From Streptomyces sp. Ru72 (GTDB lineage Bacteria > Actinomycetota > Actinomycetes > Streptomycetales > Streptomycetaceae), in NCBI RefSeq assembly GCF_002920635.1, contig NZ_PQSR01000009.1:80219-144218 (forward strand): a DNA stretch of 64,000 nt, given 5' to 3'. This document shows, one piece after another, positions 17,718-26,619 of this stretch (positions are counted from its first letter, which is position 1; each line of letters begins with the position of its first letter). A program made the translations under genes and the position numbers. The notes beneath the pieces are model-generated. The model was given only the letters and a program-made list of their open reading frames with translations. It was not told where the DNA came from and made no database searches.

Positions 17718-18824
17718 TCAGGGGCCGGCAAGCCCCGTCTTCAGGCCCGCCCCGCACAGCGGCAGCACCGCGCTGCGGGACCCGAGGACCCCCTCCCGTA
17801 CGGCCGCCCAGCAGGCCACACCCGTCGACTCCACGTACAGGCCCCGGGACGCCAGGTCGAGTTGGGCGTCGCGGATCCGGTCCTCGGTCACCGTCAGGAA
17901 CGTGCCGCCCGAGTCGCGTACCGCGCGCAGGATCTGGCGGGCCCGGGGTGGGCGCGGGATCGCGATCCCCTCGGCGGACGTCGGCGTCGCGGGGGTGATG
18001 TCCACCAGGTCCTCGGCGCCCTCCTCCCACGCGCGTGCCAGCGGGGCGACGGCCGCCGCCTGCACCGCGTAGAGCGCCGGGCGGCGGTCGAGCAGCCCCG
18101 CCCCGTACAGCTCCGTGATCGCGAGGGAGGCGCCCAGCAGCAGCGTGCCGTTGCCGACGGGGAGCACGAGCACGTCCGGGAGCCGCCCGCCGAGGTCCTC
18201 CCACAGTTCGTGGACGTACGTCTTCGTGCCGTGCAGGAAGTAGGGGTTGAAGACGTGTGAGGCGTAGAACACCCCCGGCTCGTCCGCCGCGTCGCGTGCC
18301 ACCCGCGCCGCCGCCTCGCGCCCGCCCTCGACGGGCACCACCCGCGCGCGGTGCGCCTCCATCTGCTCCAGCTTCTTGGCCGGGGTGCCTTCGGGGACGT
18401 ACACCGTGCACGGCAGCGCGGCCCGGGCGCAGTACGCGGCGATCGACGTGCCCGCGTTGCCGCTGCTGTCGGCGATCACCTGCCGGGGCTGCAGGCGCAG
18501 CGCGAGTTCGGCGAGCAGCACCGCGCCGCGGTCCTTGAAGGACAGCGTCGGCATCAGGAAGTCCAGCTTCGCCGAGATGCCGTCCGTCAGCTCCACGAGC
18601 GGTGTACGGCCCTCGCCGAGGCTGATCGAGGGAGCCGCGAGCGGCAGCGTCTCCGCGTATCGCCACAGCGAGTTCACCCGGCCGCCGAGGGACTTCAGCG
18701 GGGCGGGCGTCGGAGCGAAGTCCAGGTCCAGCGGGCCGCAGCAGACGGGGCAGCACCAGGCGAGCGACTCCGCGGCCACTCGGGTGCCGTCCGTCGGGCA
18801 GTAACAGTCCGGCAAAGGTGTCAT
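17718..18824 (-). CDS. Threonine-synthase-like PLP-dependent enzyme
   Basis: This 368-residue cytoplasmic enzyme has the fold-II PLP architecture. It starts with a small zinc-ribbon-like Cys cluster (CYCPTDG, then CCPVCC), as in archaeal/actinobacterial threonine synthases. The PLP lysine lies in SFKDRG (near residue 97), the phosphate-binding loop is SSGNAGTS, and the C-terminus has LPLCGAGLKTG. The family converts O-phosphohomoserine to threonine, but related members act on other substrates. A housekeeping thrC in the hom operon would normally do the threonine job, so this may be a secondary enzyme. The permease-phosphatase follows 83 bp downstream on the same strand, which suggests a shared amino-acid substrate. 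Confidence 0.88.
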   Translation of the reverse strand: MTPLPDCYCPTDGTRVAAESLAWCCPVCCGPLDLDFAPTPAPLKSLGGRVNSLWRYAETLPLAAPSISLGEGRTPLVELTDGISAKLDFLMPTLSFKDRGAVLLAELALRLQPRQVIADSSGNAGTSIAAYCARAALPCTVYVPEGTPAKKLEQMEAHRARVVPVEGGREAAARVARDAADEPGVFYASHVFNPYFLHGTKTYVHELWEDLGGRLPDVLVLPVGNGTLLLGASLAITELYGAGLLDRRPALYAVQAAAVAPLARAWEEGAEDLVDITPATPTSAEGIAIPRPPRARQILRAVRDSGGTFLTVTEDRIRDAQLDLASRGLYVESTGVACWAAVREGVLGSRSAVLPLCGAGLKTGLAGP

Positions 18825-19048
18825 GCGAGAAGGCTAGTTGTCGGCCTTCCTGACTCTCTGTCATGAGGGCTGTCCGGCTTCCGCGTCCGGGGCAGGTGTG
18901 ACGGCGTCCATAACGGGGAGAAAGTGCCTGGGTAAAGCCCTCGGCGCGGAGAAGTCATCACATCGGGTGATTCTTTGGCCCGTGCTTGCATGGCGGAACC
19001 GACGGTTGCCACGCTGTTGCTGTCTGTACAACCTGATGGGAGCGGCCA

Positions 19049-19801
19049 GTGACTTTCGGTGAGCAGCCGGCGTATCTGCGTGTCGCGGGTGATCTTCGCA
19101 AGAAGATCGTCGACGGTCTGCTGCCACCACACACCCGGCTGCCGTCCCAGGCCCGCATCCGCGAGGAGTACGGCGTCTCGGACACGGTCGCCCTGGAGGC
19201 GCGCAAGGTGCTGATGGCCGAGGGGCTGGTGGAGGGCCGCTCCGGGTCGGGCACCTACGTCCGGGAGCGGCCGGATCCGCGGCGCATCGCCCGCTCCGGG
19301 TTCCGGCCGGAGAGCGGCGCGACCCCGTTCCGCCAGGAGCAGGCGGACGCCTCCGCGCGCGGGACCTGGGAGTCGCACAGCGAGCAGACGGCCGCGAGCG
19401 GCGCGATCGCCGAGCGGCTCGCCATCCAGCCGGGTGACCGGGTGATGTGCACGAAGTACGTGTTCCGGGACGCGGGCGAGGCGATGATGCTGTCCACGTC
19501 CTGGGAGCCGCTCGCGCTGACGGGGCGCACCCCCGTGATGCTGCCCGAGGAGGGCCCGCTCGGCGGCATGGGGGTCGTGGAGCGGATGGCGGCCATCGAC
19601 GTGATCGTGGACAACGTCACGGAGGAGGTCGGCGCCCGCCCGGGCCTCGCGGAGGAGCTCCTGGCCCTGGGCGGCGTCCCCGGCCATGTGGTCCTGGTCA
19701 TCCGGCGGACGTTCTACGCCTCGGGCCGCCCGGTCGAGACGGCGGACGTCGTGGTGCCGGCGGACAGGTACCGAGTGGCGTACCACCTGCCGGTGAAGTA
19801 G
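19049..19801 (+). CDS. GntR-family transcription regulator, UTRA ligand domain (HutC subfamily)
   Basis: This 250-residue protein has an N-terminal winged helix (about 8-75: AYLRVAGDLRKKIVDGLLPP, then LPSQARIREEYGVSD and GSGTYV) and a C-terminal UTRA effector domain (about 95-245). The GTG start is supported by GGGAG 7 to 8 nt upstream. It is divergent from the threonine-synthase-like gene across 224 bp, so it may control itself and the PLP enzyme-permease operon. The segment just upstream contains GTTG and CAAC arms around 19016-19032 that could be an operator overlapping a promoter. The ligand is unknown. Confidence 0.9.
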   Translation: MTFGEQPAYLRVAGDLRKKIVDGLLPPHTRLPSQARIREEYGVSDTVALEARKVLMAEGLVEGRSGSGTYVRERPDPRRIARSGFRPESGATPFRQEQADASARGTWESHSEQTAASGAIAERLAIQPGDRVMCTKYVFRDAGEAMMLSTSWEPLALTGRTPVMLPEEGPLGGMGVVERMAAIDVIVDNVTEEVGARPGLAEELLALGGVPGHVVLVIRRTFYASGRPVETADVVVPADRYRVAYHLPVK

Positions 19802-20245
19802 TCGGAAGCCGTTGAAGTAGTCGCGAGTGGGACGGCGGCCCGCCTCCGGGACCCCCACTGCACCCGCCTCCGCGCCCCCACGGCGTCCGCCGCCGAAAAG
19901 CCTCACCCCGGCCGTCGCACCCGGCCTCCCCAAGTCGCCTTCCCGGCCCTCCGGTTGCCCGCTGCCCAGGCTGTCCCGCCGCTGCAATCCGGCCGTTTCT
20001 CGCCGCCCGACCCCCCGGCGCTCCGCGCTGCTCTGTGTGCACCAGGGGCGTGTTAGGGGGCGCGTGTGACGGCGCGCGCTCCCTCTGTCATGGCTGGTTG
20101 CGTACCTCTTTGTGAAAAGTCGGATTCGCTGCGTGAAGGTAAGGCGTAGGCTCAGGCATATGCGCAGTGCGGTTTCCCTGGTGGGCGAGGCGAAGCCGGG
20201 GACGGGACATGGGCGGGCAGGGGCGGGAAGGAGCGGTGGGGCGCG
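19802..20245. other. 444-bp intergenic region, no gene seen
   Basis: No frame here has a credible start with coding character. An 11-bp direct repeat (TGAAGTAGTCG) occurs twice across and just after the GntR stop codon. The stretch 20090-20165 is less GC-rich than its surroundings and probably holds the promoter for the small SPOR-like gene. Confidence 0.4.
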
Positions 20246-20428
20246 ATGAACGACAGCACGGTCACTCTCCCCTGGCTCGTCATACGGCAGGACGACAACG
20301 GCAACCGCTACCGCGTGGGCAGGTACGCCACCCGCGCCGAGGCCCAGAAGATCGTGGACAGCCTCGGCGACCGCGGCCACAAACAGCTCTACTGGGTCGA
20401 GCGCATCGGGCAGAACGGAGGCGCGTGA
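20246..20428 (+). CDS. Small SPOR-like protein (60 residues)
   Basis: This 60-residue soluble protein has the pattern of a single SPOR-like alpha/beta repeat: a strand (PWLVIRQDD), a short glycine turn, RYATRAEAQKIVDSL as the helix, and a closing strand (KQLYWVERI). SPOR domains bind denuded peptidoglycan, but this protein has no signal peptide or membrane segment and so is probably cytoplasmic. Genes of this size and composition are widespread in Streptomyces as hypothetical proteins. It lies 74 bp before the Nudix gene on the same strand, and the two may be co-transcribed. Confidence 0.75.
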   Translation: MNDSTVTLPWLVIRQDDNGNRYRVGRYATRAEAQKIVDSLGDRGHKQLYWVERIGQNGGA

Positions 20429-20501
20429 GCCGCGCCCCTCGCGCGCGGGTGACCCGTCCCGCCTGGGTGGCCCGTCGCGCGGCTCCCGTAGGCTCCGGCG
20501 C

Positions 20502-20918
20502 ATGACGCAACCGATCGTGGTGGTCGGCGCCGCCCTGCTGGACGGTGGCCGCCTCCTGGCCGCCCGCCGCAGCGCACCCCCGGAACTCGCCGGCCGCTGG
20601 GAGCTGCCCGGCGGCAAGGTCGAACCCGGAGAAGCCCCTGAGCAGGCCCTCGTACGCGAGCTGCGCGAGGAACTCGGTGTCACGGCCGAGCCGGTCGCTC
20701 GTGTCCCGGGGGAGTGGCCCCTCAAGCCCGGGTACGTCCTGCGCGTGTGGACCGCCCGCCTCGTCGCCGGCACCCCCGAGCCCCTCCAGGACCACGACGA
20801 GCTGCGCTGGCTGACCCCCGAGCAGGTCCGGGACGTCGACTGGCTCGACCAGGACGTCGCGGCGGTCGAGGCGGTACGGGCCGCGTGGCGGCCGCTCCCG
20901 CGCCACGGCGCCTCGTAG
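20502..20918 (+). CDS. Nudix hydrolase, MutT-like
   Basis: This 138-residue cytoplasmic protein has an intact Nudix box at about residues 36-58 (GGKVEPGE, then RELREELGV), giving the metal-binding glutamates. The opening strand VVVGAALLDGGRLLAARR and the compact length fit the MutT/NudG group, which removes 8-oxo-dGTP or other oxidised nucleotides from the pool. It is possibly in an operon with the preceding 60-residue gene. The substrate cannot be fixed from sequence. Confidence 0.9.
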   Translation: MTQPIVVVGAALLDGGRLLAARRSAPPELAGRWELPGGKVEPGEAPEQALVRELREELGVTAEPVARVPGEWPLKPGYVLRVWTARLVAGTPEPLQDHDELRWLTPEQVRDVDWLDQDVAAVEAVRAAWRPLPRHGAS

Positions 20919-21233
20919 AGCCTCGACCGCAGGACCTCCGGGCGGGGCGCGGCGGTTCGACGGCCGTGCCCGGACCGTGTGAACTCGGGCTGATGTGCAT
21001 GGATACGGTAAAACCTGTGCTCGTCGTGTGTGCGGGCCCCGTGGCCGCGCAGGCCGGAATGCCCCCGTCCCCACCTGCGGAAAAGCCGCAAGCCGCGCCC
21101 CGCGCGGGGGTGTCCCGGTCTCTCTGCCGCTGGTGGTGATGGGACTGGTGTTGCTCCAGGGGCTGGCGCCCCATACGCCGTTCGTGCCACAGTGCGCCCC
21201 AGTGCGCGGTAAGGCGCCATTGATATCGGGTAT
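20919..21233. other. 315-bp intergenic region, no gene seen
   Basis: A 97-codon open frame at 20995-21288 crosses this gap but lacks a ribosome site and family features, so I do not call it. The segment holds several GC-rich inverted repeats (for example GCGCCCCGCGCGGGG around 21100) and should contain the promoter of the HATPase gene. Confidence 0.4.
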
Positions 21234-21692
21234 GTGCCCATTAACCCCACGAAACCGGACATGGGTGGGCTTCTGGCCTGGGAAGTGATCGGCGTGCTCG
21301 ACACCCAAGGCGAAAGCGCCGAGTGGACATTCCCCGCTGACCCCGGTGCGGTCCGCACCGCCCGCGCCGTCGTCCGGGGCCAGCTGCGCACCTGGGGTCT
21401 CGACGAGCTCGGTGATGTCGCCGCGCTGCTGGTCAGCGAGCTGGTCACCAACTCGATGCGGCACGCCACCGGCCCCATCGGCGTCCGCCTCGTCCGGGCC
21501 GCCGCCCCCGTGCCCACCCTGCTCGTCGAGGTCTCCGACCCGCTCCCCGACCTGCCCCGCGAGCGCAAGGCCCGCTCCGACGAGGAGGACGGCCGCGGTC
21601 TGCAGCTGGTCGCCCACTCCTCGCGCCGCTGGGGCACCCGGCCCGCGGACACCGGAAAGACGGTCTGGTTCGAGCTCGCGGTTCCCCGTTGA
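21234..21692 (+). CDS. HATPase-domain anti-sigma-factor-type serine kinase
   Basis: This single-domain ATP-binding protein has up to 152 residues and belongs to the RsbW/SpoIIAB-like HATPase_c_2 family. The N box is SELVTNSMRHA, the G1 region EVSDPLPD and the G2 loop DEEDGRGLQLV, with a C-terminal TGKTVWFEL strand. Such proteins phosphorylate STAS antagonists and bind sigma factors; Streptomyces carries dozens. The start is uncertain: GTG 21234 is the longest option, while a GTG at 21294 has a better-spaced GGGAAG and would still cover the whole domain. It lies between two PP2C-HATPase proteins and could act with the phosphatase encoded 276 bp downstream. Confidence 0.88.
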   Translation: MPINPTKPDMGGLLAWEVIGVLDTQGESAEWTFPADPGAVRTARAVVRGQLRTWGLDELGDVAALLVSELVTNSMRHATGPIGVRLVRAAAPVPTLLVEVSDPLPDLPRERKARSDEEDGRGLQLVAHSSRRWGTRPADTGKTVWFELAVPR

Positions 21693-21968
21693 CCGCGCTC
21701 ACCCGGTGCACGGCAGCGCGCCACCCGCGCGGTCGGCGGGGCGCGCACCGACCGATCGGATCGAGCCAGGAGCGCGGGCGGCGTTCTTTGGTTCGAGCGG
21801 GCATCACCTGGTTAGAAGACTGGGAGTATGGCCCGGCCGGTCCAAAAACCATCGGGATCGTGCTGTGATCGTGAACACCGTGTTGTGCGGCACCGTAGTG
21901 CTGGATACTGCGGGCAGCCGCCCCCGGTGACCGGTGCCGGACGCGGTGAGCTGGAGGGGACGGTTCGC

Positions 21969-24632
21969 GTGAGCGAGATACCAGCGAAGGCCACGGAGTC
22001 CGAGGACCCGTCGGACGGCGCGAGGGGCGGGGGCGCGGTCGATGCCGCCGCGGCCGTCGAGCCGCGCGACCCGGCGGGCGGCCCCCTTTGGCAGAGCAGT
22101 CCGCCCGGCTCCATCTACGACTACATCAAGGTCGCCTCGTTCTCCCTCGGTCCCGACGGGCTCGTCGACCAGTGGAGCCTGCGCGCCGAGCGTCTCTTCG
22201 GCATCCCCGCCGAGCGGGCCGTAGGCATGGACCCCATCGAGGCGTTCGTCGCCGCTGACCTGCGCGAGCGCGGTCAGCGCAAGATGGCCGAGATCCTGGA
22301 CGGCCGTGAGTGGACCGGCGTCATCCCCTTCCGGCTGCCCGACGCGGAGCGGACCGAGGGGCTCGCCGAGGTCTACGTGATGCCCACCACGACCGAGGAC
22401 GGCGAACAGGGCGCCGTGTGCATCATCGTCGACGCCCGCACCCTCCGCAGCATCGAGACCGACCTTGCCGCCTCGCAGGCGATATTCGGCCAATCTCCCT
22501 TCGGCTTCCTGCTGATCGACACGGACCTGCGGGTGCGCCGCGCCAACGAGCGGTTCGCCTCCACGTTCGGCGGCACGCCCGCCGACCACCGCGGGCGCAC
22601 CGTCCACAACTACCTGGAGTCGCCGGAGGCCGAGCGCGTCACCGCCACGCTGCGGCGCGTCCTGGAGACCGGCCAGTCCATCACGGACATGCACATCACG
22701 GGATTCGTCCCCGGCTCCGACGAGCGCAGGCACTGGTCCGTCAACCTCTACCGCGTGCACAGCGGCACCGGGCGGCCCATCGGGATCGCCTGGCTCGGAA
22801 CCGACATCACCGCGCGCCGCGCCGCCGCCCGCGAGGCCGCCGCCGCCCGCCGCAACCTCGCCCTGCTGAACGAGGCCGGCGCCCGTATCGGCAACTCCCT
22901 CGACCTGGAGACCACCGCCCGGGAACTCCTCGACGTCGTCGTGCCCGGTTTCTGCGACCTCGCCACCGTCGACCTCTACCAGGGGCTCCTGGCCGGCGAC
23001 GAGACACCGCCGGGCCTGCCCGACGGCAGCGCCGAGCTGCGCCGCGTCGCGTTCGCCAGCGCCGTCTCGGACGCGCCCCTGCCCGGCGGGCACGCGCCGG
23101 TCGAGGTCGGCGCGGTGCACCACTTCTCCTTCAACTCGGCCTTCGCCGACGCCCTGCGCACCGCGCGCCCCCGGCACATCTCCGCCGAGGACGGCGGGCT
23201 GATCCAGTCCACCCTCGCGGTCCCGATGGTCGCGCACGACACCGTGGTCGGCCTCGCCCAGTTCTCCCGCACGAAGGGCAGCGAGCCGTTCGGGGAACGC
23301 GACCGCGCGCTCGCCGTGGAGCTCGCCGCGCGCGCCGCGGTCTGCATCGACAACGCGCGCCTGTACCGCCGCGAGCACGAGCGGGCGCTGATCCTGCAAC
23401 GGTCCCTGCTGCCCCCCGGCGACCCGGAGGCCTCCGGCCTGGACATCGCCTGCCGGTATCTGCCGGGCAACGCGGCCACCGGACGGCCGAGCGAGGTCGG
23501 CGGCGACTGGTTCGACGTCATCGAACTCCCGGGCCACCGCACCGCGTTGGTGGTCGGCGACGTCATGGGCCGGGGCCTGCGCGCCGCCGTCGCCATGGGG
23601 GAACTGCGCACCGCCGTGCGCACGTTGGCCCAGCTCGACCTCGAACCGGCCGAAGTCCTCGCACAACTGGACGAGATCGCGCGCGGCCTGGGGGCGCCCG
23701 GAGGCGTCCAGCAGGCCACCCGTGCCGCGCGCCGGCCCCGGGAGGCCGACCTGTCCGAGGTCTACCTCGCGACCTGTGTGTACGCGGTCTACGACTCGGT
23801 GACGCGCCGCTGCACCTTCGCCAACGCGGGCCATCTCCCGCCGGTGCTCGTCGAGCCGGGCGAGCCCGCGCTGATGCTGGACGTGCCGCCCGGGATGCCG
23901 CTCGGCGTGGGTGGCGAGCCGTTCGAGGAGGTCGAGGTCGAACTCCCGGAGGGCGCTCTGCTGGCGCTCTACACGGACGGTCTGGTGGAGTCCCGCGACC
24001 ACCCCCTGGACGAGGGCCTGCAGGCGTTCGTCGGCGCCCTCACCGACCCCGCCGACCCGTCACCCGACCACCACCCCTCAGCGACGGCGCTGCGCGCCGA
24101 CACCCATCGAAATCTGGAGGACGTCTGCGACCACGTCCTGAACACCCTGGACACCCATCACGGCGAGGACGACATCGCGTTGCTGATGGCACGTGTACAG
24201 GGACTGCCGGCCGACTCCGTCGGCGACTGGACGCTGCCCCGCGAGCCGCGCAGCGTGGGCAGGGCCCGGGAGTACGCGCGCGCACAGCTGCTCAGCTGGG
24301 ACCTCGAACCGCTGGTCGACACCACCGAACTTCTCGTCAGCGAGCTGGTCACCAACGCGTTGCGCTACGGCGAGGGCGAGATCAGGCTCCGGCTGCTGCT
24401 GGACCGGACGCTGGTGTGCGAGGTGTGGGACTCGGGCCTGGTCCAGCCGCGCCGCCGCCGCGCCCGGGACACCGACGAGGGCGGCCGGGGGCTGCAACTG
24501 GTCGGCATGCTCTCCGCGGCCTGGGGCTCGCGCCGTACGCCGCGCGGCAAGACGGTGTGGTTCGAACTCCCGTTGCCGGGCGGTGAGGGCGGCGTCACGG
24601 ACCCGGCGGAGGCGTTGCTGAGTCTGTTCTAG
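21969..24632 (+). CDS. Soluble sensor phosphatase: PAS-PAS-GAF-SpoIIE PP2C-HATPase
   Basis: The GTG at 21969 has an excellent Shine-Dalgarno (GGAGGGGA, 8 nt upstream) and is preferred to an earlier in-frame ATG at 21828. The protein has 887 residues: a disordered Ala/Asp-rich start, PAS (about 45-150), a second PAS (165-285, ending in GTDITARRAAARE) and GAF (300-475). The SpoIIE PP2C domain (480-740) has GGDWFDV near 511, GDVMGRG, TDGL near 668 and DDIALL near 735. The HATPase (750-870) has SELVTNALRYGEG and DEGGRG. There are no membrane segments. One variation is GRG in place of GHG after GDVM, seen in other members. It probably dephosphorylates an anti-sigma antagonist in response to a cytoplasmic signal; the target is not in the window. 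Confidence 0.92.
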   Translation: MSEIPAKATESEDPSDGARGGGAVDAAAAVEPRDPAGGPLWQSSPPGSIYDYIKVASFSLGPDGLVDQWSLRAERLFGIPAERAVGMDPIEAFVAADLRERGQRKMAEILDGREWTGVIPFRLPDAERTEGLAEVYVMPTTTEDGEQGAVCIIVDARTLRSIETDLAASQAIFGQSPFGFLLIDTDLRVRRANERFASTFGGTPADHRGRTVHNYLESPEAERVTATLRRVLETGQSITDMHITGFVPGSDERRHWSVNLYRVHSGTGRPIGIAWLGTDITARRAAAREAAAARRNLALLNEAGARIGNSLDLETTARELLDVVVPGFCDLATVDLYQGLLAGDETPPGLPDGSAELRRVAFASAVSDAPLPGGHAPVEVGAVHHFSFNSAFADALRTARPRHISAEDGGLIQSTLAVPMVAHDTVVGLAQFSRTKGSEPFGERDRALAVELAARAAVCIDNARLYRREHERALILQRSLLPPGDPEASGLDIACRYLPGNAATGRPSEVGGDWFDVIELPGHRTALVVGDVMGRGLRAAVAMGELRTAVRTLAQLDLEPAEVLAQLDEIARGLGAPGGVQQATRAARRPREADLSEVYLATCVYAVYDSVTRRCTFANAGHLPPVLVEPGEPALMLDVPPGMPLGVGGEPFEEVEVELPEGALLALYTDGLVESRDHPLDEGLQAFVGALTDPADPSPDHHPSATALRADTHRNLEDVCDHVLNTLDTHHGEDDIALLMARVQGLPADSVGDWTLPREPRSVGRAREYARAQLLSWDLEPLVDTTELLVSELVTNALRYGEGEIRLRLLLDRTLVCEVWDSGLVQPRRRRARDTDEGGRGLQLVGMLSAAWGSRRTPRGKTVWFELPLPGGEGGVTDPAEALLSLF

Positions 24633-26121
24633 GCGCCGGGTCCGTGTTTCCCGGCCGGGGCGCGCTCTGGGCCGGCGCCCTCCGGAACAGCCCGCCGCCG
24701 TTCCTGCGCCCCCGGGTGGCCGGCCCACCGAAGCTCGCGGGTCCACCCTGGCCGGCCGGGTGGTGCCGCGCTGTGAGCAGGATGCCGCCGAGCACCGCGC
24801 CGCCCGTCCACAGACCCTCGCCGTACGGCGTCCCGTGCGCCCGTACGTCCCGCTCCGCGAGCCGGCGGGCCTCCCGGGCGAGTGCGTCGGCCTCCCGCGC
24901 GTCGGCGAGGGCGTCGGCCGGCGCGGGGACGGGCGGCACAGCGGTGTTCGCCGCCCCGCGCAGCCGCCGCTCGGCCTCGGCGAGCCGCGTCCGCGCCTCC
25001 CAGCCGACGGCGCCGCGGTGCGTGGCCACATGGTCGGCGGCCGCCCCGACGGTACTGCGCGCGACGAGCACGGTCCGCTCGAGCCGCTCCAGCGCGCCGG
25101 AACCCCGCGCCACCCGGTGCAGGGCCCGGTCCAGCCCCACGGCCACCTGCTCGATGCGCCGCAGCGCGCCCAGGGGGTCGTAGGGCCCCTCCCCGTTCCG
25201 CTCCTGCCGCACCCGCGCCGCAACCGACTGCCCGTGGGCGATCGCCCGGGCGGTGTCCGTGCCCAGGAGCCCGCGGGCCTCCGCGAGGTCGGCCTCCACG
25301 CCGGTCAGGGCCGTGGGCAGGCGGTCCGCCGCCGCCGTCAGGTCCGCGGCGAGCCGGACCACACCGTCCAGGAGGACCGCCGCCTGGTCGGTCGCGGCCT
25401 CGGCGGCGCGCAGCAGGGCCACCGCGTCGTCCGTCGCGCCGTCCCGCATCGCCTGCCGCGCCCGGTGCAGCACGGTCGTGGCGAAGAGCAGCCGGTCCTT
25501 CGTCTGGTCTTCGTGGCCGGCCACCGGCAGACAGGCCGACAGGGCGTACCGCGCGCGTGTCTCGGCGAGTGTGCGGTCCGCGTCCGGGACCCGCGCCGTC
25601 ACCTCCCGCAACCGTGCCTCGGCACGCTCCAGTGCCTCGCCCGCGGTCCGCTCCAGCGCGCGGATCCGGTCGAACTCGGGCGCCTGAGCGTCCAGCCGCC
25701 GCCCGGCCGCCCCGCACCGCTCGACGATCTCCTCCAGCAGCCCCCGCGCCTGCACCTCCCCGTCGTCGAACCGCTGCCGCAGCCGGAACGCCTGTGCCAG
25801 CTCCACCGCGGCGAACTCCACCGCCTCGGCGCACTCCCGTACCGCCGCTTCCCCGAACGCCTCCGCCGCGCGGCCGAGTTCCTCCCGGCTGGTGCGCACA
25901 CAGTCGTCCGTCTCGACGAGCAACCGCCGGGCCCGCCGGTCGAGTTCGTCCAGCGGCACCACGGTGGGCAGCATCCCGCCGGGTGTCGTACGGGTCGCCG
26001 CGCGCAGCCTGCGCCGAACCGACGCGTACGCCGCCACGGCGACGGCGGCGAGCGCGGCGACCAGCGGCAGCACGAGATCCCCGGTGGAGGTGTGGTGCGG
26101 TACCAGCACCACGGCGAACAC
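24595..26121 (-). CDS. Coiled-coil membrane protein resembling TPM-domain proteins without the TPM domain
   Basis: This protein of about 508 residues has one N-terminal hydrophobic helix (LVLPLVAALAAVAVAAYASV, about 14-33), a long charged helical region (55-420) and a Gly/Pro-rich tail. The helical part (LDRRARRLLVETDD, RLRQRFDD, ARGLLEEIVERC) resembles the rear of actinobacterial TPM-domain proteins, but the exported TPM domain that normally comes first is absent. The GTG at 26121 was chosen because GGAGG lies 9 nt upstream; a GTG at 26193 would add an Arg-rich start. Its last 38 bp overlap the end of the convergent PAS-PP2C gene. Function unknown; a structural or scaffolding role is possible. 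Confidence 0.75.
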   Translation of the reverse strand: MFAVVLVPHHTSTGDLVLPLVAALAAVAVAAYASVRRRLRAATRTTPGGMLPTVVPLDELDRRARRLLVETDDCVRTSREELGRAAEAFGEAAVRECAEAVEFAAVELAQAFRLRQRFDDGEVQARGLLEEIVERCGAAGRRLDAQAPEFDRIRALERTAGEALERAEARLREVTARVPDADRTLAETRARYALSACLPVAGHEDQTKDRLLFATTVLHRARQAMRDGATDDAVALLRAAEAATDQAAVLLDGVVRLAADLTAAADRLPTALTGVEADLAEARGLLGTDTARAIAHGQSVAARVRQERNGEGPYDPLGALRRIEQVAVGLDRALHRVARGSGALERLERTVLVARSTVGAAADHVATHRGAVGWEARTRLAEAERRLRGAANTAVPPVPAPADALADAREADALAREARRLAERDVRAHGTPYGEGLWTGGAVLGGILLTARHHPAGQGGPASFGGPATRGRRNGGGLFRRAPAQSAPRPGNTDPAPRTDSATPPPGP

Positions 26122-26319
26122 GACAGGCACCCTCCGCACGGGTCGGAACACGGCGGCCGGGCGCGGCCGGCGTCGACGGTGGGGCGGCGTCACATTTCGG
26201 AGCGTATGGCTGAATACGCGGCGCCGCGACCGGGATGCGGCGCCTGATGTACGGGGGACGGATCTGGTCCTGACCGGCGGTTGGTGCCATGATCAGGCCA
26301 ACGAACCGCCGGGGGCCCG

Positions 26320-26619
26320 ATGCTGCACATCACCTCACTGATCGCCGTGTATGTGGTCGTGGTGCTCCACGCCGTCGCGGGCGTCCTCGTCCTCACGACC
26401 GGCCGGGTCGCGCCGTGGGCGCGGGGGAAGGTGCTGCGGCCGCATCTGTGGGGCTTCGGAGCGCTGTTCTTCGCCGCCGGCTTGGGGCTGTGCCGATACG
26501 CCTCCACCGTGCGCGACCTCACCGTCCTCGACATCCTCTTCTCCATCGGCCTGCCCCTGATGATCTGTGGCGGATTGCTGCAGTTCCTGGGCGCACGCGT
26601 CGACCGCGGGCCCGCATGA
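26320..26619 (+). CDS. Small membrane protein, first of a paralogous pair
   Basis: This 99-residue protein has three probable membrane helices (about 5-25, 43-58, 68-92). A conserved-looking loop, PWARGKVLRPHLWGFG, recurs in modified form (PWGASRMMRPRLWGYG) in the membrane protein encoded two genes downstream. The gene overlaps the following phosphotransferase by 4 bp (ATGA). No family recognised; probably an integral membrane partner in the three-gene unit. Confidence 0.8.
   Translation: MLHITSLIAVYVVVVLHAVAGVLVLTTGRVAPWARGKVLRPHLWGFGALFFAAGLGLCRYASTVRDLTVLDILFSIGLPLMICGGLLQFLGARVDRGPA

Noticed and set aside
15098..17998. 966-codon open frame opposite the permease-phosphatase gene
   Set aside because: It is antisense to a gene with clear domains; its translation is Arg/Gly/Gln-rich without motifs, the usual result of third-position GC bias.
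20427..20485. GAGCCGCGC and GCGCGGCTC arms as a terminator between the SPOR-like and Nudix genes
   Set aside because: The 9-bp arms are 41 bp apart in very GC-rich DNA, so a stable hairpin is not convincing.
20995..21288. 97-codon frame before the HATPase gene
   Set aside because: No ribosome site, no recognisable features, and it overlaps the HATPase start out of frame.
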